NCBI GenBank assembly: GCA_016584305.1
Contig: JACEEZ010004848.1
Coordinates: 62,001 to 126,000, forward strand
DNA from: Chionoecetes opilio
Taxonomy: Eukaryota > Arthropoda > Malacostraca > Decapoda > Majidae
DNA: 64,000 nt
Direction: 5' to 3'
The translations under genes and the position numbers were made by a program. Within the stretch, counting starts at the first letter, position 1. Every line of letters begins with the position of its first letter. The notes under the pieces are model-generated. The model was not told the DNA's origin and did not search any database. It saw nothing but the letters and a program-made list of their open reading frames with translations. Shown one piece after another: positions 22,797 to 31,797 of this stretch.

Positions 22797-22800
22797 CCAG

Positions 22801-23025
22801 GAGATCCTGGTCAAGCCGTACGAGGTTCCGGAGTTCTCTATCCACACTCAGAGCACCGAAAGAGTCGTGAAGCAGGTGACAGAGGCTGCGGCAGCAGTGG
22901 TGGGGCAGCAGGCCAGAGACGGGTTCATCCGGGCTCGGGCCCACCAGCGGGAGACCATGCCCTGCTTCAGGTCTAAGAAGGACATGATGGACACGTTTTA
23001 GGCCAACGTAGAGGCTGTGAGACTG
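22801..23025 (+). pseudogene. Transposase-like gene, fragment 3 (C-terminal)
   Basis: Resumes the decayed gene of 6717-8884: 'EILVKPYEVPEFSIHTQS', 'ERVVKQVTEAAAAVVG', 'ARDGFIRARAHQRETMP', 'FRSKKDMMDTF', then a stop near 22998. The three fragments in order form one protein-like sequence split by a hAT element and by the LTR nest. Confidence 0.6.
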
Positions 23026-23154
23026 TGATGTAGTGCCTGATGAACCAACTGATCAGAAAGAGCTTACCACGCTGGTCATTTGGAACTCATATTGGTGCAT
23101 GATGCAATACACAGGACCAACCAGACACTGCGTACTCATTTAAGCATTATTCGA

Positions 23155-23305
23155 TAAGGGTGCAATATAAAAGTGAGATTTTGCATAGTAAGAATTGCTC
23201 AAATGCAAAAATGGAAACAGATAAAATCGTCTTAGAATTCCATTTTACATTGGAAATTGGCATGCCAAAGTTGAGAAAAATAATTTTTGTTATACGGCAT
23301 AACCT
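23155..23305. mobile_element. R2 MITE, right half
   Basis: Copy of 6580-6716 ('ttttgcatagtaagaattgc', 'aattggcatgccaaagttga') ending in a mutated 'tatacggcataaccta'. Confidence 0.65.
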
Positions 23306-23332
23306 AATGTGTATCGCTCTGGATCCTACTCA

Positions 23333-23460
23333 CTACGCCATGTTAGAGGTAGGGGGTTCACCGAAAAGGCAGGCACCGCTCGGGAATCGAACCCGAAACC
23401 TTCCACTTGCCGGACGGACGTGCCACTACGGTCGCCTCCCGGTGACAACCCACACAGAAA
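23333..23460 (-). mobile_element. tRNA-derived SINE (type A), second copy
   Basis: Nearly identical to 6237-6370. It lacks about eight bases in the A-box region ('gacgtgccactacgg'), so the internal promoter is damaged. Confidence 0.75.
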
Positions 23461-23464
23461 GGCT

Positions 23465-23995
23465 ATTATGAGATTCTCAAGAAATATGCATGAACTTAAT
23501 ATTCACCAACTCCAGCTCCCATTTAATATTTTGCGAGAAAACTTTTTACATGGCGAATATCAATAGAAGCGGAATTTCATTAGCTTTCCATTAATATATT
23601 TCGTTTTCTGATAAATGAATAAGAACCATGCATAAATTAGCGTTAACTAAATAAATAACATCATGAAATCGGGTAATTTTTCCCGAGTGATGAGGTTATT
23701 TATTTAGTTAACGCTATTTATGCATGGTTGTAATTTATTTATCAGAAAACGAAGTATATCAATGGAAAGCTAATGAAATTCCGCTTCTATTGATATTCTC
23801 CATGTAAAAAGTTTTCTCGCAAAATATTAAATGGCGAAGTTTAAGTGAATGCATATTTGTTGAGAGTCTCATAATGGCAGTTCTTTAGTGTGTTTTACGG
23901 TTTTTTATTTGATAATATTATAGAACAAACATTTCCGAAGATGACAGTATACCTTTTATACTGATAAACATATATTTAGTAGGGGAAAAGTACCA
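23465..23995. repeat. R1 inverted pair
   Basis: A minus copy (23465-23690) and a plus copy (23700-23995) meet at a palindromic centre ('atcgggtaatttttcccgag', 'tttagttaacgct' on both sides). Confidence 0.7.
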
Positions 23996-24030
23996 TAATC
24001 TGGCAAACTTCAGCGGGAAACAAAAATAAG

Positions 24031-24371
24031 GGGGAGGCGGTAGCGGAGTGGTTAGCGTCTCCGACTGGCGTTCTCGGTGACCCGAGTTCGATCCCCGAAA
24101 AAAAAAACTTTCTGCATCGTCGAGTGGCCTAAGAACACCCACATGCTGCCCATTAACTCTACCTTCGATTGCGAGTGCATCGGAGGACACAGGAGGGCGG
24201 CATGAGCCTCACAGGCGTCACTATAAAAATCCTGCCTGCGCCACCACGGGCGAGGACCAACCATCACAGCCCTCAAGTGAACCTCCAGAGCCTACCATCG
24301 GAACCCTGGGTCACCACTGCCTACAGGCGCTATAGGCACAAATTTATAAAAAAAAAAAAAAAAAAAAAAAA
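24031..24371 (+). mobile_element. tRNA-derived SINE (type B), near full length
   Basis: A-box-like 'tagcggagtggttagcgtct' (24041-24060), B box 'gagttcgatcc' (24084-24094), a family-specific body ('ctgcccattaactctacc', 'cgggcgaggaccaaccatca') and a terminal A-run (24349-24371). This is a complete tRNA-derived SINE architecture. Other copies lie at 50036-50460 (-), 51060-51130 (+) and 51390-51640 (+). It interrupts an R1-linked sequence that resumes with 'accacgggcggcaagtggag'. Confidence 0.85.
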
Positions 24372-24374
24372 GAA

Positions 24375-24935
24375 ACCACGGGCGGCAAGTGGAGTTTGTT
24401 GGTCCTCCAGCTCGCTCCGACGGGGGGCATTTGCCTTGAAGACGGCGGCATTTGGCTTGAAGACGCTAGATCGTGACGTCAGTGCAAGCTATAGGCACCT
24501 ATATTTGAGTGAGATTCACAGGCTCTAACGGGATCATAAAATTCAGTGCAGTGGCCCATTACTGTCCTCCTTGAGCAATGGGATGGGTGTGTGTGGTGTG
24601 TGAGGTCCCAGCATTACCAAAAGATTGGTAATAATGAGCTCCAAGCTCGCTCCGGGAGGGTGAAACTGGCGATCACAAGTTATTAGAGAACCTACGAAAA
24701 TGTTGCTATATATAACACTTCGACCAAAAAGAAAAGTATAGCTACTCTCAAATGATGATGATGATGATAATATATGACAACAATGATTCAACTAGCGAAA
24801 TAAAACCTGATCTTATTTGCACTAAAATGTTCTTGAAATACCTATTGCGTTATCAGTCTTATCAGGAGCGACAGTGAGACATATACCATTGATAACATAT
24901 ATCTTTCACTTGATTAAACAAAGCTGAACACAGCT

Positions 24936-24967
<32 letters not shown>

Positions 24968-25160
24968 AAAGCTGAAGCAACAGATAAGAGAACATCAATA
25001 TAGTCAGTTATCAGAAAGGCTGTGCAAGTGTGTTAGAGGAACAGACTCCATCTACTAACATCTCTCTCTCTCTCTCCCTGTTTTTCAGTCTTTTATTTTC
25101 TTTCTTTATCAATTATTTCTCTTACATTTGCTCTATCTTAGACATTATCTGACAAAATAG
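24375..25160. other. Intergenic, simple repeats only
   Basis: 24375-24480 is the inverted match of 6020-6130. GA repeat at 24937-24961 and TC repeat at 25061-25077. No supported gene. Confidence 0.6.
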
Positions 25161-25252
25161 AGGTGAGTGTTTCGTTGCTGTGACAGAGATTTCCATGATA
25201 AGTGGAAAGATAATAACCAAAATCATGCCATTGTACCTACTATATGTAGCCT

Positions 25253-26360
25253 ATGTATAGACTGTGTGTATTCATGTACAGCCTTTATGTATGTATACAG
25301 CCTTTATGTATGTATGTACAGCCTTTATGTATGTATACAGCCTTTATGTATGTATGTACAGCCTTTATGTATGTATGTACAGCCTTTATGTATGTATGTA
25401 TGTACAGCCTTTATGTATGTATGTACAGCCTTTATGTATGTATGTACAGCCTTTATGTATGTATGTATGTACAGCCTTTATGTATGTATGTACAGACTGT
25501 GTGTATTCATGTACAACCTTTATGTATGTATACAGCCTTTATGTATGTATGTACAGCCTTTATGTATGTATGTATGTACAGCCTTTATGTATGTATGTAC
25601 AGCCTTTATGTATGTATGTACAGCCTTTATGTATGTATGTACAGCCTTTTTGTATGTATGTACAGACTGTGTGTATTCATGTACAACCTTTATGTATGTA
25701 TACAGCCTTTATGTATGTATGTACAGCCTTTATGTATGTATGTACAGCCTTTATGTATGTATGTATGTACAGCCTTTATGTATGTATGTACAGCCTTTAT
25801 GTATGTATGTTACAGCCTTTATGTATGTACAGCCTTTATGTATGTATGTACAGGGCCCTTTATGTATGTACAGCCTTTATGTATGTATGTACAGCCTTTA
25901 TGTATGTACAGCCTTTATGTATGTATGTACAGCCTTATGTATGTACAGCCTTTATGTATGTACAGCCTTTATGTATGTATGTACAGCCTTTATGTATGTA
26001 CAGCCTTTATGTATGTATGTACAGCCTTTATGTATGTATGTACAGCCTTTATGTATGTATGTACAGCCTTTATGTATGTACAGCCTTTATGTATGTATGT
26101 ACAGCCTTTATGTATGTATGTACAGCCTTTATGTATGTATGTACAGCCTTTATGTGATGTATGTACAGCCTTTATGTATGTATGGTACAGCCTTTATGTA
26201 TGTACAGCCTTTATGTATGTATGTACAGCCTTTATGTATGTTTGTACAGCCTTTATGTATGTATGTACAGCCTTTATGTATGTATGTACAGCCTTTATGT
26301 ATGTACAGCCTTTATGTATGTACAGCCTTTATGTATGTATGTACAGCCTTTATGTATGTA
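25253..26360 (+). repeat. 21-bp minisatellite (17/21/25-bp variants)
   Basis: Unit 'cagcctttatgtatgtatgta' in roughly 55 copies. Length variants of 17 and 25 bp arise by losing or gaining one 'gtat', so a tetranucleotide microsatellite is nested in the minisatellite. Three copies near 25490, 25665 and the array start carry 'gactgtgtgtattcatgta'. All three plus-strand frames lack stops, which produces a spurious ORF of more than 400 codons. Confidence 0.95.
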
Positions 26361-27620
26361 GGGTGGGTTGGGGATGTACCGTACACTTTTTTTTTTTTAA
26401 ATCAGGAAAAAAAAAATTGAGTGAAATTTGAATTTTTTTATTATGTATTACAAAATATAAGATATGGACTACATTATGTGTAAGGCACAACTCTGGCAAC
26501 ATGATAAAAGCAACTGAAAAATAGGCCCGAAAAAAAAAACTAAAAACGTACGGACCATCCATAGGTGAGGACGCTCCATACAGAGATTTTATCGATAAGT
26601 AAAAAAAAAAATTGAAAATAAAAAAATCAGCACAGTTGAATTAGGGCAACACATTTCATGAAATGGACCCTAGTGATGAATCACAATCAATTTATATTAG
26701 CAATATAATAGTGCAAGCAATTCTAATCAATTAAAAAGTGAAAGTAAAAAAAAGTGAAAATAAATTTGACTTTGAAGTTCCTGATTTTTTTTTTTTAATA
26801 TATATTTGCAATCCTATTAATACTTTCATTACCCTACATAATGTACTTATCATGGAAGTGCTTCTGTAGCACTTCCAGAAGGGAAACATAAATTAATAAT
26901 TATTTATAATAAATGCAGATGATTTAATGCAATATTTGGCATATTTTAATTTGATTGAACTTAACACTGCTTGGAATTACCTTTAGAATGTAGATATAGG
27001 CCTATAGCCTAGTTTCATTAGGCTACACAATCTTGACAAGCATGGATGGAAGCATGGAAACATACTGGTAAAACACCACAAGGATTATGAACAGATGAAT
27101 GAAATCACTACTGTGATAGGTGTCACTATCTGATATTATGTTTGCTGCATCCTACTTGACATTATTGAAAACACATAACCCATACCAGAATTTTAAATTT
27201 TTTGTTTACACTGTGATGTTACGTACTTTAAAAACCACACTGTACAAGTGTCCACATGACGCCATTCACATGTAAACCAACATTTCGGATCGTTCGTGTG
27301 GCTGGAACGTCTTTATATCCCTTTGGTACATCACAACTGAACACATTTCGATACTTAATACCTTACCCCCACACTGCTGGCATATTCATGAACACAAGAG
27401 ACCATGAAATGGAGGCCAAATATTACATGGGACATGCCAAAAACAACAAAACTCACCTCTAAAATGATCCAAGCGCCTACCATCCAAATCTCTCCCGCTC
27501 AGCTGATCGAACCCCTTTTCTCTTACTACATTTATACGGTAACTATCCTAAACCTATAAATATGGCCAAGGGAGCATTTGTACGTTACATCCATATGTAC
27601 GGTATCTCCCCAACCCACCC
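26361..27620. mobile_element. 1,260-bp TA-flanked inverted-repeat element
   Basis: The left end 'gggtgggttggggatgtacc' (26361) and the right end (complement, ending at 27620) match at 22 of 24 terminal bases. They are flanked by TA at 26359-26360 and 27621-27622. The same 21-bp repeat lies on both sides, and removing the element plus one TA restores a normal unit, so this is a clean insertion. TA duplication points to the Tc1/mariner/pogo supergroup. The interior is AT-rich with no transposase (longest ORF 68 codons), so it is a non-autonomous or decayed copy. Confidence 0.88.
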
Positions 27621-27955
27621 TACAGCCTTTATGTATGTATGTACAGCCTTTATGTATGTATGTACAGCCTTTATGTATGTACAGCCTTTATGTATGTATG
27701 TACAGCCTTTATGTATGTACAGCCTTTATGTATGTATGTACAGCCTTTATGTATGTACAGCCTTTATGTATGTATGTACAGCCTTTATGTATGTATGTAC
27801 AGCCTTTATGTATGTACAGCCTTTATGTATGTATGTACAGCCTTTATGTATGTATGTACAGCCTTTATGTATGTATGTACAGCCTTTATGTATGTACAGC
27901 CTTTATGTATGTATGTACAGCCTTTATGTATGTACAGCCTTTATGTATGTATGTG
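27621..27955 (+). repeat. 21-bp minisatellite, right part
   Basis: Continuation of the 25253-26360 array in the same orientation, with 17- and 21-bp units, after the TA-flanked insertion. Confidence 0.95.
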
Positions 27956-28200
27956 TTAACATTTACCATTCACATTTTTTTTAATACTACAAATAACTTG
28001 TCACACAAAATTCAAGTAAGTTTCATTGTCTGCGTATCCAAGCTTGACAACTTGTTCAATATTGCAAAATCTTAAAAAGTCATATGATTCAAGTTGGCAT
28101 ATGTATGTTGAACAAGTGGCATTATTGCAAAAAGATTCCCAATGTTAATATTAATGTTAGTTCAAATCCTGCCAGAGCCGGCCACAGCAGCTGAGCGGAA
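27956..28200 (+). promoter_or_regulatory. Upstream region / 5' UTR of the E1 gene
   Basis: About 245 bp between the minisatellite and the first ATG. It is AT-rich, then GC-rich just before the start ('ggccacagcagctgagcgg'). I see no TATA box or clear initiator. A non-coding first exon further upstream cannot be excluded. Confidence 0.35.
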
Positions 28201-28413
28201 ATGACCATCAAAGGCGATGAGCAAAATGAAGCTGGAGGAGGAAATGAAGAGAAAGGAGGAAGAGAGAAAAACAATGAAACAGAAGTGGAGGGGGAAGGAG
28301 TGCTGGACGAGGCCCTGTACTCCCGGCAGCTGTATGTGCTGGGCCACGAGGCTTCCCGCAGGATGGCTGCTGCGTCAGTGCTGCTGTGTGGGCTGGGCGG
28401 GCTGGGTGTGGAG
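28201..28413 (+). CDS. UBA1: E1 exon 1
   Basis: 71 codons from the first ATG. The N-terminal tail is acidic, Gly/Glu/Lys-rich and likely disordered (residues 1-34). Then comes the conserved '[17 protein letters not shown]' and the start of the first Rossmann fold '[11 protein letters not shown]'. Ends in phase 0 at GAG|GTGAGG. The start is chosen because it is the only in-frame ATG upstream of the conserved block. Confidence 0.85.
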
Positions 28414-31400
28414 GTGAGGCACGGCACTGCTCTTTTATTCATCATCTGCTATCAGTGTCATTCCACCATATGGCTTGAATATTCAGGCTAATACTCATTC
28501 ACACTCCGCAATTTACGCTGTAGCAATTCATGACCACTTACCACTTTTAATCCCTCATTCAGTCTTCATCCAGTGTCATTCTGTCAATCAGCTCAATACT
28601 TCAGTTCATTTAATTATTTGTGAACAATTTTCATTGTTTGCATTACACAATCAATCCGACATCATTTCCACCATTTTATTTTTCCATTTTCCGCCAGTGC
28701 GACCCAAGTACACACAACCCTCGTTTTCCCGGACCTCCATTTCCAGGAAATCGGAATTGCCGGACAAAATCCGGGGTTTGGGGGAATGTCAGATCCGGAC
28801 AAATCCCGGTCCGCCCGAAAAATTGCGTTGCCCGGGGGCCCGAGGTTTTCCTGTCCCCCCCGGTCAGTGTTCGTGCCTCCCCCAGGTGGCAGCAGCTCAG
28901 GGGTCTTTATTACTTTTGGGCAACGACCTCACGGTTCACCTGCATACCCCGCAGTCCCCTGACCCCGAGGCCCCGGTGCGGGAACGTCTCGGACTAGAAA
29001 ACTTTCTGCCCCTCCCCCCCAGGTGGCAGCATGCTCAACGGCGTATTTTTACTTTTGGGCAAAAAACACCAGGGGTTAACCGCATGCCCCCGTTAGAAAG
29101 GGGGCGCGTGCGCTCCCCGTTTTTGCGTTCCGCGTTCCGGTGCCCCCCACTAAAAAATTCGGGCGCAGGAGCGGGGAGTGAAAAAATCAAAACTGGGAGC
29201 GCAGAGCTGGGACAACTTAATTTTTGCATCCTTTCTGGCCCCAAATCAAAGACGATTTTCGTAAAGTTTTTCAGCGGCCAATGGCAGGGTTTTAGAAAAT
29301 AGCACCCCGGAAAAAGCGTTGCCAAAGCGTTGCGTTAAAAAATTGTTGCAGTCTACTTATAGTATTTGTATCGAAAAAAATTTATTTTTTAAAAACCTTA
29401 TCTGTGGTTAGTAGGAATTGACCATAAAGAAGGACCTCTTTCCCACTACCACGGGGAGGGTGGTGAAATTTTTTATCAAGTACAACACCCCCCTCCCGCT
29501 CTGCAGGGACATCCTGGGGCCCCAAGAGGTCCAGCCAGAACTTTGGGGATTTGGGTTTTCATGCAGGCAACATGGGTGCGGTTTAAGGAGGAGGAGGACA
29601 GGAGATGGAGCGGGAGGGGGGACAAAAAAAGGATGAAGAGTGACCACAGGGATATTTTTAAACTTTGTTTTTTTGGCAGATGTACAATTTTTATAATATA
29701 TAAGGTAAATAAAATTCTAAAACGTTTTTTTATTATTAGCTATTTTTTGGGAGCGCTGAGCGCGCGCTGAGGCACCGGCCGGGTGAAAAAAAACGGTGCA
29801 GGGACCAGGCCCGGTGTGTGGGCGCAGGCCCCAGCCCACCACCGAAACACCGGAGCGCACCCACATTGTCCGTTAGTTCCGCCCCCCCTGCCCCCCGGGC
29901 AAAGGAAAATCCTAGACCATTGAAACTTTTTCTGCGCCTTCCCCCCAGGTGGAAACATGCTCAGCGGGGATTGTTTTTCATTTGGGGGACAGACACTTAC
30001 GGGTTTACCCGCACTGTCTTCGTCGTCCCCGACCCCCACTTCCCCTGGTGCAGAAAATCTTGAGATATTGAACACTTTCTGGTGCAGGTCCGCGGTTGAC
30101 TCCCACCCGTGTAGTGTACGCCCCAACTCCTTGCCCTGAAGTCGCCCCCTGTGACCGCCCCCCCTGCTGGCGGCGGGGTGGCGTTTAACCCTCCCGGCAA
30201 CCCTGTCTCCGCCTACCCGTGTTTGAGGGAAAACAGGTCAAACAGTGCCTGTGATAGCATCATAGGACATCACCAGGGCTCATAGGTTCCCCCGGGGCCT
30301 TGCAGCCCCCAAAACAAAACAAAGTGAAAAAAGTCCCCGGCGGGGGGAGTTGATATTTGGGGGTTTTCCGGACAGTAGATACTAGAGTAGGATAAATCCT
30401 GGGGTGGGTAATATTCTCGGACTGTTGCGATTCCCGGACTTTTGCGATTCCCAGACCAGTGCTCCCCCCTATTAGTCTGGAAAAACGAGGGTTGTGTGTA
30501 CTAATCTTATCTCAGGTCTATTAAGTCTGGCATTGGCCATGCCCTCCTTCCAGATTGCCAAAAACGTGATCTTGATGGGTGTCAAATCTGTGACCTTGTA
30601 CGACACGAGGAAGGTGACGCTGCATGACCTCCGCCCCGTTTTTCTTTAGGGGAGGGGAGGGTGGGGGCCGGGGGCCCAGTCCCCGCGTGGGACCCTGAGG
30701 AGTCAACCCAGCGTGCGGGTGGAGGTGGCGACCGGGCCCCTGTCGCTGCCTCTGGTGGCCAGACACACCACTGTGGTGTTGACAGGTGACAGGATAGAGA
30801 GGGAAGCCCATTGCTGTGTTTGGTAACAGTAATCTGGTAGTAGTAGTGGTGGTGGTGATGTACTGTAGGTCTGTCTCAGCAAGGATCTTACTTGTAGTGA
30901 TATTGATCAATGTTTTACATATTCGGCCACAACGCATAATGTATTATATAGCCTACGTATATACGATCTCACACTCCCGCTGCATGCTCCTTCTCTTCCT
31001 CAATAAGACTCTTCACTGGAGGAGCAGCTTCGGGTGACAAGGTGGTGCAGGGAGGCTGGAGGGCCTGTCCTGGTGGTGGCCGCTGCCAGGGGTCTCTGCG
31101 GCCAGGTCTTCTGTGACTTTGGAGAGAGTTTTGAGGTGTTGGAACCAAAAGCAAGGGAGCTGGTACGGTTTCCTGTGGCAGACGTGACCTGTGAGGTGAG
31201 TGTGAGTCTGCTTCTTGTGTGGCAAACACTGACCTTGAGTCAATGAATACCGTGACTGAGTGAAGGGAAGGAAGCAGAGCCTAAGGGAAACATTCTTGGA
31301 GGAGGAATACCACAGCAGTCCAAATGTCCCTGGGATCAGTGGCATTCCTAGGGTCTGGCAGGTGTGGCACGTGCCCTGGGTGCCACTTGAAGGGTGCCAT

Positions 31401-31730
31401 CACTCGGTACTTCCCATCAAGGTCAAGGAAACCGTCATCAGGATAAAACAAAATTATCTTTGGATGTTTAATCTGTCACTGATTATAATTATCATGGGTC
31501 ATGAATGACTAGGATTTCCAGATTGTTCAACCCATTGTAATTCTTGAGGTGATATCCTGGCAAAGTGATCTACAAGATGGTGTTAGGTGTTTGTACAGAG
31601 GCACACTGACTAATGTGCTTGCATAGGCGATGTTCTCCCTAGTAATGCCCTGGCCTGGGACGGCATACAGAGGTGCCCTAATGCACAAAGGAAAAGAAAC
31701 AGACTGAAAAATACAAGATAAGGGCACATC

Positions 31731-31797
<67 letters not shown>

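Noticed and set aside
8889..22800. Endogenous virus related to large DNA viruses of crustaceans
   Set aside because: The block is fully explained by LTR-element boundaries with target duplications, and no viral structural or replication gene is recognisable.
25167..26420. Open frame of 417 codons (repeating YVCTAFM-type peptide) and overlapping 392- and 297-codon frames
   Set aside because: Produced by the stop-free 21-bp repeat; all three plus-strand frames are open and the composition is purely repetitive.
28475..29302. 275-codon plus-strand ORF in intron 1
   Set aside because: Crosses unique intron sequence into the GC-rich transposon; no family resemblance, and composition fits GC-rich chance openness.
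30610..30650. A mini-intron in exon 2 (GTGACG to TTTAG) avoiding the stop
   Set aside because: It would be only about 35 bp and would delete residues that align well to the E1 family; frameshift errors explain the data better.
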